Source: Ixodes scapularis
Taxonomy: Eukaryota > Arthropoda > Arachnida > Ixodida > Ixodidae
NCBI RefSeq assembly: GCF_016920785.2
Contig: NW_024609846.1
Span: 85,879,816 to 85,943,815 of the forward strand
Direction of reading: 5' to 3'
DNA length: 64,000 nucleotides
The notes under the pieces are model-generated. The model ran no database searches. It was not told where the DNA came from and was given only the letters and a program-made list of their open reading frames with translations. Each line of letters opens with the position of its first letter. Position 1 is the stretch's first letter. The translations under genes and the position numbers were made by a program. Positions 1 to 11,232 of this stretch are shown piece after piece.

Positions 1-212
1 ACACTTCTGCTCAAAGGGCTAGCGACACAACGTACCAATCTGGTACCCAAGGCTCCGACAATAATACTGAATCTCAAGGACTAGGATCCGCGGTGTACAC
101 CCTTGCGACGCTTCTGCGTTCCTTTCTGGCCACACTGGAGCACCCGCTCGCACGAGCAGGCATTACAATAACTGACTTCACATTACCTCTCGTCCACTCT
201 TGGATCAAGTAG
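1..212 (+). pseudogene. LINE-A ORF1 (gag-like) C-terminal end, cut by the window edge
   Basis: An open frame runs from base 3 to a TAG at 210-212 and would encode about 69 residues, ending in ...PLVHSWIK. It lies directly upstream of, and in the same frame as, the endonuclease part of a non-LTR retrotransposon ORF2. That is where the nucleic-acid-binding ORF1 protein of a two-ORF LINE sits. No zinc knuckle is visible in the part inside the window. Assignment is by position only. Confidence 0.45.
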
Positions 213-3200
213 ACTCAGGCAACTGCCAGAGCCTTAACAGATATTAATACCAACACCACGCTTGGTACCCGAACGATCCCCAAAAAACAATCAAAAACCC
301 CAAAACGCCTTAAAAAACTTCCATCTACCATCCAATGGAATACCAATTCGTTCCACCGTCGCCTGCCAGAGCTTCGTCGCAGACTCATTGAACTTAAAAC
401 AGACGTACTTGCTCTGCAGGAGACATACACCCAGAAGGGTTCCCAGCGAATCTCCCCTTACGTGGAGTACCAGCGTCACTGCTCACCCCGATGGAAAATC
501 AAGGGCTTCCCTTTTAGTCAAGCGACACTTCCTGCATGGAGAAATAGATCTCTCTGACCTGAACACCACTGTTGCCGAACATGTTGCCGTCAAATTACAG
601 ATTGCTGATCAAACAATCGTAATTATATCATCCTACATCCGACCAGCCCAATCGTGGGACCCAGACCTGCTGAGAGTAATACGAGACCGATGCCCAGGGG
701 CTATAGTCTGGTGCGGAGATTTTAATGCCAATCATTACGCCTGGGGAAGTGACACAACGACAGAACGAAGAACCGCACTGCTTGAAGTCACCAGAGACCT
801 TGGACTGCGTTGTCTCAACTCCGGAGCTCCAACATTCGTTCGCGCGAATCTACAAAAGGCGAGTGTTCTTGACCTCACTTCTGTATCAAAAGAAATAAGC
901 TTCCTATGGGACATCAAACCAGACACCTGGGGGAGCGACCACCTACCAATCCGACTCACCCCACGTTATGGCACCCAACGAAAAACCAGGGTTCACGACG
1001 TTACCAACTGGGACAGGTACAGGGAAGTATTCTCAAATTTGATGAAAAGCGCAAAGGCCCCTTGCTCAGAAGAAGCTATACTAACGTCCTTAAATATAGC
1101 TACAACAAAATCACCGTCCCGATAAGCAAGCCCGTACCCGATCTTACGTATCTTCAAATACGCGCCAATGCCAGACAAGGACAGCGAATCGCCCGACGCA
1201 CACACCAAGATGAAGACTGGATAAAATCTCGACACACCGACGCAGCACTTCGTCGATATACCATAAGGCTGGGGAGACTACAATGGGACCAACGCAGTGA
1301 AAGTCTATCGACAGATACTGGGTCAAGGCGGCCTTGGACCACTGTGCAATGCCTCTTAGAACCAGTGACTCCCCGATGCCCCTATGCAGCAATTGCAATG
1401 GGAAATCAAACATCGCTCCAAGAACTGGCTGAACACTTTGCAGACGAGTTCTCACGCCCCATAAGCCCCACTCAAGGAAATCCGCCTTCCAAAAGGCCCC
1501 CCCTTCTAACCTACTCAACAATCAACACAGACGATGACTTTACCTTGTCCGAGCTCCGATATGCCCTCTCCCGATGCCCTCGACGTGGAGCTCCGGGTCT
1601 TGACCGCATCACAAGCCAGGCTCTTAAAAACCTAGACGAGTCATTCCTACCCGGACTGTTACAACTTATAAACAATATTTGGCAATCTGGGGATGTCCCT
1701 GACACCTGGCGACACTCAGTTATAGTACCAATCAAAAGAACTAATAAGCCTGCAGCTGACATATCTTCGTACCGTCCGATTTCTTTGACTTTGTGCTTAT
1801 GCAAACTGACTGAGCGCCTGATCCACCGCCGTTTAAATTGGCGATTGGAACGAGCGCAAGCCTTTCCTTCTCAACTATCAGGATTCCAAAGAAGCCGGTC
1901 AACAACAAATGCCATCGGCGACATCGTATCGTCGTTAGAGCAAGCAAAGGCAGAAGGAAAGGTCATCCACACCGTTTTTCTCGACATCCATCGAGCATTT
2001 GATGCTCTGCCACACTGTGTAATCCTAGAACGACTACAGAACATAGAAATAGAAGGGCGCGCCCTTCGCTTCATTACTTCTTTTCTTTACAACAGAACAT
2101 TCGCTGTCCGACTGGCTGGCCGCCTGAGCACGATACGAAGCAGCACGCAGGGGGTACCACAGGGCAGCGTTTTGAGTCCTCTGCTTTTTAACATTGAAAT
2201 GGCTGAACTACCGGCTGCTCTTCCTGTGGGTGGACGTTATCCGATACACTGTGCCATATACGCGGATGACGTAGCCCTATGGTGCGTTGGGCCTACCCGA
2301 CTGTCCACTACTGTCCGCGCAGTGCTACAAAGAGCTTTAGATCGCAAGGCCCTTCCCTCCACCATGCCGGTCTGACACTCTCTACATCTAAGACACAAGC
2401 TCTCACCTATCGACCTAAAGGCAGAATGAAAGGAAAATACTCTGCAATTAAAATTGGAAGCAAGGTCATTCGATGTGAACCACAAGTTCGATACTTAGGC
2501 GTAATCATTGACGACCGCGTCACTTGGCGCCCCGTGGTAAAAGGTATCCTCAATGAGTCCCATAAGCTCCTCGGCGCTCTCCATCGAACATCTGGAAAAA
2601 ACTGGGGTGCCAGACAGATGACAATGACGACACTCTACCGAGGACTAATAATAAGTCGTATACTCTACGCCTTGCCGTTCTTAAATATAAATCATACGCA
2701 ATAGGAATATTTAGAAACCTTTCACAGGAAGGCCCTCCGTTTCTGCCTTGGGCTACCTAAATCCGCACACAACACTCCAACTTTGACCGAGGCGGGAGAT
2801 TCTCCACTGCAGCTCCAAGCACAGGAGAAAGCATTAAGATATATCAGCCGTCTATCAGATGCTCCATCCTCGGACCCACTTCTTCAACGCCTCGTGACAC
2901 GACACCACTCTCAGGTTGGAAAGGCTGTAAAAACATTCCGCGATACTATCGGCTACCCAACGGATGTATGCCCGATACCTCCCCCTTATCGGGACGACTG
3001 TGAACTCCACGTCTCAACAGAGATAGCCGACCTCCCCCGACGCAAGAGCGTTTCTGACGTGGTAGCGCGGAGCATCGCCGTTGAGACAATAGAAAATACC
3101 TACTCCGGCATGACGCACATTTATACCGATGGAAGCATAAAAGACAGCTCGCGCACTGCAGCCTAAGTCTCGCCTGAAGATGGACACCACGGTAAAGGAC

Positions 3201-3682
3201 GAATTGATATCTGCGTTGATACCACCACTGCAGAGCTTGCTGCCATTTGGTTAGCAATTACCCAAACTCTACGACACACCAACCAATCCAACATCGCCAT
3301 CTTCTCGGACTCTCCGAGGCGCCTTACAACAACTAACACGCCTGGAAAAAGCGTGCCCACTAGCCAGATCCATCGCAAATTTAAGCAGGCGCTCTGCGAA
3401 ACAGGAAACAACCATCTGGTTTCAATGGATCCCATCACATGTAGGTATACCCGGAAATGAAAGAGCAGATTCACTGGCAGCAGAGGCCCACTCAGACCAA
3501 AGTCCCACTATCTTTGTCCACCCGTACAACGCAGCAAAATCTCATATAACAACGGCAATAGAAAGCATGCACCCGTATATTGAAACCACTTCAACACCCA
3601 TCCCAGCTTTGATTCCGCGGAAAAAGTTCTCCAGGCCTCAACAAATAATCACTCCTACACAGGTTGCGAGCCGACTGCGCTT
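213..3682 (+). pseudogene. LINE-A ORF2: endonuclease, reverse transcriptase and RNase H, degenerate
   Basis: This is the body of an old non-LTR retrotransposon polyprotein that nicks target DNA and reverse-transcribes its RNA in place. Domains in order: an apurinic-type endonuclease starting near 330 (IQWN, then LALQET near 405), with the GDFNANH motif at about 715 and GSDHLPI near 930; a reverse transcriptase at about 1530-2380 with ISSYRPISLT, GVPQGSVLSPLLFN and the catalytic YADD near 2260; and an RNase H starting at THIYTDGSI (about 3115) and continuing to IPSHVGIPGNERADSLA (about 3430). The frame changes near 480, 1110, 2350 and after 3166, and in-frame stops occur at 2702-2704 and 3164-3166, so it cannot make one protein. 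RNase H plus the CCHC-like tail (see 9271) fits the I/Jockey group. The C-terminus was separated by the LINE-B insertion. Confidence 0.9.
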
Positions 3683-3696
3683 CAACCAACAAGAGA
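3683..3696. repeat. Target-site duplication, left copy (LINE-B)
   Basis: The 14 bases CAACCAACAAGAGA here are repeated exactly at 9271-9284. They flank LINE-B, and LINE-A coding sequence resumes after the second copy. This marks the insertion site. Confidence 0.9.
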
Positions 3697-3749
3697 GAGA
3701 GAGAGAAAACCTTTATTTTCGCTCCAAGTCCGGAGCTCCCCTTTTTTTT

Positions 3750-4562
3750 TCACCATTCATCACCAAGCATGGTTTTGACATGTCGGACGAGGAGGGGCCA
3801 TAGTGTAGCCTCGAGTATCTTGGGTGGGTTGGCCCACTCTGTCCAGGTCTGAGGGAGGTGGTGGGAAGGGAGGGGTGAAAGAAGTAGGTTACGCGATGTG
3901 TGGGCATTAGGGCAGTCCCACAAGTAGTGTATGTTAGATGGATAGCCGGTACAATGTGGGCAGACTGGTCGGCCAGGACGTCCTTGGATGAAGTGAGTGT
4001 AGTGTGGTGTCATGAGAGTCTGTGTTTGTGCACGTCTAATAAGGGTAGAGTCAGGCCGGCTAAATATGAATGAGGGAGTGTGTAAAGTGGTGGTGTGTTG
4101 TCTGAGTTCGAGCAGCAAGGCTGTACGTTCCTTGTGCATTTGTTTCCGGTGTTCTTTGGGGTCATAGGGTTCGGGCCAGAGGGTGGGAGGTCCCGGATTA
4201 GAATTCTCTCGGGAGAGTGTGTGCGCTCGTAGGTTTCCTCCCAGTCCCTGATGACCCGGTACCCATTCTATATTGATGTGTAGGTGCGGGTGTGCGTGAA
4301 GGTGTCGTTGTAGTATGGAGTGTATGTGGAAAGGTAAGTCATTGTCTCGAAAGCAGCGGCACGCTCCCTGGTTGTCTGTGCGGATAAGAATTGTATCGGT
4401 TGAGTGGGTATGTTCTGTGATGGCTTCGGCGATGGCGAGTATTTCTGCGGCCGTCGAGGAAGGGACTCCTTCGTGTTCACGGGATGAAGATGATTGGGGT
4501 CCAATCACTGCCGCTCTGCTCCTGGTAGGTGTGTGGCTCGCGTCTGTGTAGGGGTGCGTGAG
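3750..4562 (-). pseudogene. LINE-B ORF2, RNase H and C-terminal Cys/His motif (shifted frame)
   Basis: This is the C-terminal part of LINE-B ORF2. RNase H begins at a YTDAS motif near 4550, with TAAEILAIAEAI, RTDNQGA and EWVPGHQGLGGN following as the remaining catalytic and structural motifs. Near the end is CPHCTGYPSNIHYLWDC, a CxxC...H...C motif usual at the ORF2 C-terminus of this LINE group. The frame differs from the upstream RT part: one indel lies between about 4563 and 4600, after EAHARR. The product would normally remove RNA from the cDNA hybrid. An internal GTG gives an apparent start at 4508, but the YTDAS upstream shows this is not a true start. Confidence 0.9.
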
Positions 4563-7399
4563 AGTAGCCGGCGGGCATGAGCTTCGCGGCGGGGTTGGTG
4601 GTTGTCAGGAGACATGTTCTGTGGAATGGGGAGAACAGTTATGCGTGGGAGCGAGTCCCAGGGTGGGATCGGGGGTGGGAGGGGCGGAAGTTTGGATGTG
4701 TCGTATTGTTGATGGGCGAGGATCTGGCGCCCCTGTTGTGATGTTATCAATCGCTGGTGCTGTGCATGTTCGTGTATAGTGATGCGATCATCTAGCGAGT
4801 TAAAAAGGCCAGTGTCTGTGATTGGATGCACAGGCGCAAATCGGGGGACTCTTAGAGCCAGTCGCGTGCATTTCCTGAGTGCGGTTTCTAGCTTTTTTGT
4901 TTGGGTTCGAGTTAGTGTAACATATGGGAGGTGATACATGACTCGTGTGAAGACGAGCGCCTCGATGGTCTTGCGGAGCTCATGCTCCTTGAGGCCTCGA
5001 CTGCGTCTCGTAACGCGTCTAAGCATGTTGTGTATCTGGTTAATTTGGCGTATGATGTATCCTATCCACACATCGGCTTTCCCATTCTGTTGGAGATGGA
5101 AGCCGAGAACTTTAATAGTGTGCTTTCGTGGAATGGGTTTGCCATCTATGTGGAGGTGTATGAGGTCTCTATATGTTTCAGCTTTCTCGCCTGTGCCATT
5201 GGTAACGACGACATATTCGGATTTGTCGGGTGAGCAGGTGAGGCCTATAGTCTGAACGTATTGGTGTATGATATTGAGGCCTGCCTGTATGGTTTGTTCC
5301 TGTTCCGCCGGTGAGCCTGTGTTGCTCCAAATGGTTATGTCGTCCGCGTATAGATTATGGTGTAGGTCGGGGATAGTTGCGATAGCCTGTGGGAGGTTTT
5401 TTAAGGCCAAATTAAAAAGAATGGGAGAGAGGATGGCTCCTTGAGGCACACCTGCGGTGAGTGTGTATTTTGGTGAAGTATAGTCATCGATTTGTATCTG
5501 TATTGTGCGGTTCGTCAGGAAGGCTGCGATGTAGTTGTACATCTTTGACCCAGGCCTCGTGTCAATGAGGTTATCCAGAATGGCGCGGTGTGTGACGTTA
5601 TCAAATGCTTTGTGTAAGTCTATCCCTGCAATCGTGCGTAGTTGCGATGAGCTAGGGTATTTGTAGATATCTTCGTGTATGCGCATCATTGTGTCCTGTG
5701 TGCACACGTGCTTGCGGAAGCCAGTCATAGTGTAGCGTAGTGCGTCGGTGTTGTCCAGATGCCATTCTAGTCGATGTAGGGCCATCTTCTCCATCAGCTT
5801 ACCTGTGCACGATGTAAGAGAGATTGGTCGGGGATTAGTAATGCTATCAGGTGTTTTTCCTGGTTTGGGTATGAGGATCACGAGCGACTCCTTCCATTCC
5901 TGTGGAAGAATGCCCGTATCCCATGCCTCGTTGATATACTGAAGGAGTGAGTCCAAGTAAGTCTCCGGAAGGTTTCGGAGCATCGCGTAAGTGATTTTGT
6001 CCATGCCGGGGGTGGTGTTCCCTTTATGGCTATGGAGAGCCCATACTAGTTCGCTCATGGTAAAAGGGGAGTTGATCCCTCTGGATTGGTCCTCGAGTGT
6101 TTCGGGGGGGTAAGAGGGAAGTGGGAAGGGGTGGGTTTTTTGTGGGTAGAATAGTTGCTGAATGTCGTTGGCGAGATCGTTTTTTGTCTTGTTGGTGTGC
6201 ATTTGTAATTTCGTAATAGTGTGTCTCGGTTTGGATTGACCTAGTAGCGTACGCAGGATTTGCCATACTCGCGGCGTGTGGAGCTGGCCGTTCAGTTGAT
6301 CGCATAGTTGTAGCCAGTTCTCCGTGGCAAGTGAGTAAGCGTAGTCCTGTGCCTCCTCGGTTATGGTTTGAATGACTCTTTTGAGACGTCGATTGGTCTT
6401 GTTTTTCCGCCATTTCTGAACTATCCTATGACGTTTGTCCCAGAGGTTGACTAAATGGGAGTCCATGAATGGATGGTCTATGTCGCGGGCTATCGTTTTT
6501 GTGTGCTTGCTGTACGCGTTGTGCACTGCTTTTGTCCAGGCGGAGAGTGTGGCAGGAGTCGAGGAAGCGGACTCTAGTTCTTCTCGAACCCGGGTCCATT
6601 TCGTGATCTTGGTGCGGGGCCCCCGGTTTGGCGTGTTGCGGTCCCTGGCAAATGTTAAGGTGGTTACTAGTATGCAGTGGTCACTGCCCAACGTCTCCAA
6701 TGTGTTCTCCCACGAGGCTGTTGGGTTACCTCTGTACCAAGTCAGGTCTGGGTTGGTGTCGTGCTCGACACTGTTTCCCACCCTTGTAGGTATTGTGGTG
6801 TCGTTTAGAAGAGAAAACCGGCTGTCAGACATAAAGGCCTCCAGTTTTCGCCCGTTGGGTGTTGTGTGTGTGTAGTCCCATGCGGTGTTGTGGCTGTTGA
6901 AGTCACCGGCCACGAGCAAGGGGTGGCCCCTGTATGCGGCGGAGTGCTTCGACAGCCAACTGAGAGATACGTTGTGGTGATTAGGTAGCCAATAAGTGTT
7001 GGTAATTATTGTGTCCTTGGAGTTTGAACCCAGGCGGCATTGAACAGTGACATGTTCCTGTGTCGTTGTGTTAATGTGGGACGTGTCGATCTGCACAGCA
7101 GCTACATGATTAGCGACGTACGTGGCCACAAGTGTGGGTGTAGTGGTGCCGGTGTGTGAGGCTTTGTCTCGTCAAGTAATACTGGGTTGCGTGAAGAGCT
7201 GATAGCCTGGGAGAGCTATCGACCCGATTGTTTCTTGTAGGAGTATGTCTGGTTTGACTGCGGCATTCTGAATGTGGTATGTGAGGAGTCCTTTTTTTCG
7301 TTTTAGTCCGCGACAGTTCCATTGCCAGATAGTGCTGTGTTTTGTGTGAGATGAAGATGATAGGGGCTGTGTTGCATTGGGTGTAGGTTGCTTAGCCAT
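4563..7399 (-). pseudogene. LINE-B ORF2, endonuclease and reverse transcriptase
   Basis: The frame starts at ATG 7399 (MAKQPTPN), overlapping the ORF1 stop. The endonuclease begins with IWQWNCRGL (about residue 24) and LLQET, and continues with GDFNSHNTAWD (about 6890) and LGSDHCILV (about 6680). The RT has PRPISLTSCTGKL, GIDLHKAFD, GVPQGAILSPILFN and YADD at about 5340. Two lesions are visible: an in-frame TGA at 7172-7174, about 75 codons in, and a frameshift just before the RNase H. After the shift the old frame closes at 4505. The 4505-7129 stretch is otherwise open for 874 codons, so inactivation is recent. Function if intact: target-primed reverse transcription in the nucleus. Confidence 0.93.
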
Positions 7400-8984
7400 C
7401 GTGTGAGAGTGGGGAGCTGGCCGCTGCCTCGGAGGCGATGATCTTGTTTAGGATATCCGGAGTGTCAGGGGGTGTCGTGTGTGGGCGTTTTCGTAGAACC
7501 ATTTCGTTCCTAGCGAGAGTTGCCTGGACGTTGGCTAGAATTGAATCGGACTGTTCGATTCGTTGGGTGAGGTGGGCGACTTGTTCCGCGAGACTTTGCA
7601 TAAGTGCGTCGCGTTTCTCCATGGTTTCCTGTAGTTGAGTTATATTGTTTTGCATGTGGATCATGGTGGCTTTGATTTGTTTCAATTCAGCGAGGATTGG
7701 TTCAGTGTTTGGAGTGGTGCTGGGGGGTGTGGGGAGCGTGAGGAGGGTTTGTGGTCTGGTTGTGTGTGGCTGAAGACCTGCCTGCATAGCCTTGACAATA
7801 TTGTCCTCGATTTCGGCGGCGCGCGCCTGTTCCAATGCCTGGCGGTACGTGAGATGGGGTTGTGTTGTGCTGCTATTTTCTCTTAGTCGCTGTTCTGGTC
7901 CATTGAACGAATTTTCTTTCGAGATCTTTCTGGTTTGGTTTTTGTCGATGGTGGTCTTGTGGCGTCGGCGAGGATTATGATTCAGTCCTCTGCTTGGCGC
8001 TGATGCGACCGCTTCGGTCGCTGGCTTTTTGGTGGTTGTCTGTGCTGTTTTAGGTTGATGCCCAGGGCTGCGACTGCGGCTGCGGCTGGAGTTATCGAGT
8101 GCCGCAAACTGGTTCGATGTAGGCAGGGCAGGCCAGTGCACTGTGCTGTGAAAGGTTGGTGGGTCCTTGCGGGGCAAATGAGTTGTCAGGAATGGCTCGC
8201 GGCGGTATTGTAGGCCTGCTTGCATATGTTCGTCGGCTTGCGCACGGGCTGGGCATGTCGGTGTTCCGGGTGGGTGCTCGCCCTGACAGTTCAGACAAAA
8301 TGGTTCGCACGTGTGCGGTGTTGCGATGCCTGTCTCGATGGGTAAGGTCGTGCTACATGTGGGACACGTTATTGAAATTGTCTTTTTGGTGCACACATCA
8401 GCTTGGTGGCCGATCGCGTAGCAGTGGTGGCATTGGAGGCTGCGCGGGCGATAGGGGTAAAGTCGCATCACGACGCGGTTGTACAGCGCGTAGCGTGGAA
8501 GTTGGGTGCCCTCGACTGTAATGAGGATGGAGTTGGATGTGCCAATCCGTCTGGTGTGGAGGATTTTAGGGCCTTGTACTTGTAGTTTTTGTCGAATGAC
8601 TTCTTCAGATATGTGTGGTTGCATGCCGTGGATCACACCCCGCGCGTTGGCAGCACTGACCGCGAGGTAGGTTCGGACCGGGTGTGCGGCGTCGGCGAAG
8701 CTCACTTGTTGTAGTTGCAGCAATTTTCTTTCTACGGTAGGGCGATATGTGTCAATAGCGACAAGATTTTGAATGTCTCGCACTTTGATATATGTGTCTG
8801 AATGTTCGTTGGAAGTTAGGGATGCGGCTTCGATGATTCGATCGCCGATTTCGTGGTGGGGTAAGGCGGATAGGTTGAGGCCGTCGGTGAACTTCACGAT
8901 AATGGTTACGTAGTTTGTGTAGCGGGTGGCTTGACCGTTGGCCGGTCGCCACTCCGTGTCCATGGCTTGGGGAGAGGATTGCAT
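7392..8984 (-). CDS. LINE-B ORF1, gag-like nucleic-acid-binding protein (530 aa)
   Basis: An intact 530-codon frame starts at ATG 8984. It is the RNA-binding ORF1 protein expected to coat LINE RNA in a ribonucleoprotein. Around residue 185 is CHHCYAIGHQADVC, a perfect C-x2-C-x4-H-x4-C knuckle. It is followed by CPTC...H...C and by CLNCQGEHPPGTPTC, a further knuckle-like motif. A Ser/Arg- and Thr/Pro-rich middle is followed by a helical stretch rich in Gln and Glu, possibly a coiled coil. The stop overlaps the ORF2 start by 8 bases (ATGGCTAA), an arrangement suited to termination-reinitiation. No promoter motif was identified in the leader at 8985-9270. The start is supported by frame length and position. 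Confidence 0.92.
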   Translation of the reverse strand: MQSSPQAMDTEWRPANGQATRYTNYVTIIVKFTDGLNLSALPHHEIGDRIIEAASLTSNEHSDTYIKVRDIQNLVAIDTYRPTVERKLLQLQQVSFADAAHPVRTYLAVSAANARGVIHGMQPHISEEVIRQKLQVQGPKILHTRRIGTSNSILITVEGTQLPRYALYNRVVMRLYPYRPRSLQCHHCYAIGHQADVCTKKTISITCPTCSTTLPIETGIATPHTCEPFCLNCQGEHPPGTPTCPARAQADEHMQAGLQYRREPFLTTHLPRKDPPTFHSTVHWPALPTSNQFAALDNSSRSRSRSPGHQPKTAQTTTKKPATEAVASAPSRGLNHNPRRRHKTTIDKNQTRKISKENSFNGPEQRLRENSSTTQPHLTYRQALEQARAAEIEDNIVKAMQAGLQPHTTRPQTLLTLPTPPSTTPNTEPILAELKQIKATMIHMQNNITQLQETMEKRDALMQSLAEQVAHLTQRIEQSDSILANVQATLARNEMVLRKRPHTTPPDTPDILNKIIASEAAASSPLSHDG

Positions 8985-9270
8985 CCTTGTGGGGTCACGA
9001 GGGAGGCCGGCCTGAGTGAGGCCTCGCGGCGCAAACTCGGCCTCCGAACGGTTTTGGGCGTAGCAGGCCTAGTATGGAGTTGGCTGATGTGACGAAAAGT
9101 ATGACGACGTTGGTCAAATTGTCACACTCACCGAATGGCAGGAGGGTTCCTGGATCCCTGTGTTGACGTTCTGTGAAATCGGTACGAAAATCTTGGGTTT
9201 GCAGCGATATTTGGGGAAGCCCGAAGGGCATGTATTGACTTGGTGGCACCACTTCTTCTTCCTCGGTCTC

Positions 9271-9284
9271 CAACCAACAAGAGA
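9271..9284. repeat. Target-site duplication, right copy (LINE-B)
   Basis: An exact second copy of the 14-base sequence at 3683-3696. The next base differs between the copies, so the duplication is 14 bp. Confidence 0.9.
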
Positions 9285-9543
9285 CTTCATCTCATCAAGC
9301 GTATTAAGTCTCCCAACTGCACCACATGCAACATCATCGAAGACAGAAACCACATTATTTGGGAGTGTCAGTCGCTAGAGACCAGAGCGAACCACACTAA
9401 CGCAAACACTGAAGGCTCTCTATGTTTCGCCGGGGGATTCCAACGCTCTCCTCTTCCCATCAAGATCCCGGACGAGAAGAACAAGTATACTGAAAGCCCT
9501 CATTGACTTTTTAGAAACGACAAACCTGTCATCCAGACTGTGA
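9271..9543 (+). pseudogene. LINE-A ORF2 C-terminus, displaced by LINE-B
   Basis: This resumes the LINE-A polyprotein right after the second 14-bp duplication. The + frame reads CTTCNIIEDRNHIIWEC, the CxxC...H...C motif that ends ORF2 in this LINE group and matches the missing end of the frame interrupted at 3682. A further frame change occurs after about 9400. The last open frame ends with LSSRL and TGA at 9541-9543. Rejoining across LINE-B restores domain order but not an open frame. Confidence 0.82.
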
Positions 9544-9747
9544 ACTAGCATACAACATGCCTTCATCCTATGGTCGCCGATGGGTCGAAGCGCCGGGTGC
9601 TTCGTTCCGTCGCCCTAATCGTGGCGGGGGCGCTCGTGCCCCGGCGCTTCGGCTTCTTGAAGTCAGCGCCCAGCAGGGGAGCGCGTGCTCCGGCTGCGTT
9701 TGGGGCGGCGGTGGGATGCGACCTGTCCTTCCATCGCATCAGCGGCT

Positions 9748-10604
9748 CCCTACTGAAAAAAATTATATGAATTTTTTTCTGATATGTTTATTGGACACCT
9801 TTTTCGTATCAGAACTTATTATTGCATATCAGTTTCATATGCCGTATATCAGTCACACTAGGTGGCTAGGTGGCGCTAGGTACCGCTCAATTCATGTGCT
9901 GCAAAAATATATTTATTTACTCACGCCACCATGTGATACATTACGCATACCACTAGCATCAGTTGAACAAATACATTGAGCTCATACACATACACGGCAC
10001 AACAAACATGAATACAATAGCACACCCAATAACTACTACGGAGCTCAGCGTTTCCGCCTTTTATACAGGTCGTTTTGTAAGTACGGAGTTTTTCGGTGAC
10101 CACCTACGCAATAAATAATATTTTCAGCTTGTTGGATTTTTTTCAGTAATGTCGTACCTTTGAGAGTATTTAGAACGGCTCAGGGGACGAATCTTTTTAT
10201 AAAAAGTAAACGCTCATGCCGTAATTATTTGAATGCCGGTAAATCAAGCCGCTCCACTGCGGTTCCAAGCCACGTGTTTGCTTTCCCGCGCGGCACGTCG
10301 TATACTGAAAAAAAAAATTATGTGAATGTATTTCTTATACGTTTATTGGACACATTCATATCAGTTGGCATTTGTTGCATATGAGTTCTTATATGGCGCA
10401 TATCAGTTTTTGGGTATTTCATATCAGTTCTTATATCGCATATTAGTTTTTGGATATTTCATATCAGTTGGCATATGTTGCATTCAGCTCTTATATGTCG
10501 CATATCAGTTTGTGGGTATTTCATATCAGTTCTTATATCGCATATCAGTTTTTGGATATTTCATATAAGTTCTTATATAGATTCATATACTTTTTTCAGT
10601 AGGG
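9748..10604. mobile_element. Non-autonomous TIR element of about 857 bp
   Basis: The left end reads CCCTACTGAAAAAAATTATA and the right end is its inverse complement with one or two differences over about 22 bases (CAGTAGGG at 10597-10604). There is no transposase-like frame inside. A third copy of the end motif (TACTGAAAAAA...) lies internally at about 10301, followed by repeats built on CATATCAG. No clear target duplication was seen, so the superfamily is open. Confidence 0.65.
10357..10580 (+). repeat. Tandem repeat, unit about 103 bp, two copies and a partial third
   Basis: CATATCAGTTGGCATNTGTT recurs at 10357 and 10460, and the same frame of motifs (TTCTTATAT..GCATATCAGT, TTTTTGGATATTTC) follows in each copy. 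The third copy breaks off at about 10562. It lies inside the TIR element. The 80-residue open frame across it is a by-product of the periodicity. Confidence 0.75.
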
Positions 10605-11232
10605 CTATATACCCGTCATTTCTGTAAATACGCCCATCCCCATTGTCACCTCCTACCCTATCCTCTTTTTTCTCCCGATCCCCGCAAGACGACGAACCAG
10701 ACCCCTCCATGGGTGACTAACAATGCGTCTTGCATCCCTCTTTCTATTTTATTTATTCTTTAATTTATAATAAAAACAATATTTACACACGCAAGGCGCC
10801 TCGTATTGTTCAGGTTGTCCCGGTTTTTTATGTCCTTTCGGCGCTCCTCAAAACGCGCAATGTTCGGTTTCTAAACGCTGTTTTCATTTTCGCACAGAAA
10901 TAAGACAAAAACACGTAATAATTTTTCACACCAGTGCAATGCATTAGAGAGTTCTATATCCAGCAAGCTGCTTTCCGCCTTGCTTCCATGTCATCCTCCA
11001 GGCCGCGAATGTTTGTGCACAGTGCATAAACTACTTACATATAAATTGACATGCACTGTAAGTCTCGTACTCTCTCTTAGAAGCAGCATGTTAGTGCACA
11101 TGAATTCCCCCAGCGTCTTGCCTTCTAATCGCGTAAAAGGAAAATGGAAATATCCTGGGCATGATTTGTGCAGAAGACTAGATTCAATGATCGCCTAGTA
11201 TTTCTACAAACGCCCCTGACAGATTCATGTTT
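10605..11232. other. Gene-free spacer, possibly LINE-A 3' UTR remnant then unique sequence
   Basis: Pyrimidine-rich sequence (about 10620-10740) followed by an AT-rich stretch with TTTAATTTATAATAAAAAC near 10770 could be the LINE-A 3' end beyond the TIR element. The rest shows no recognisable feature. Confidence 0.3.

Larger units (their letters stand above)
3697..9270 (-). mobile_element. LINE-B, nearly complete two-ORF non-LTR retrotransposon
   Basis: A 5.57-kb element on the minus strand has a leader of about 285 bases, ORF1 (zinc-knuckle protein), ORF2 (endonuclease, RT, RNase H) and a short 3' end. The 3' end carries AATAAA (TTTATT on + near 3712) and finishes in a CT-dinucleotide tail rather than poly(A). 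It is bounded by a perfect 14-bp duplication. It lies inside LINE-A and is far less damaged, so it is the younger insertion. The domain order fits the RNase H-bearing I/Jockey group. The exact clade needs a phylogeny. Confidence 0.93.

Noticed and set aside
3567..3852. Short + frames across the left LINE-B junction
   Set aside because: They fuse LINE-A coding sequence with the antisense 3' end of LINE-B and are insertion artefacts.
10326..10568. 80-codon hydrophobic Tyr/Phe-rich frame resembling a membrane peptide
   Set aside because: Fully explained by the 103-bp CATATCAG tandem repeat.
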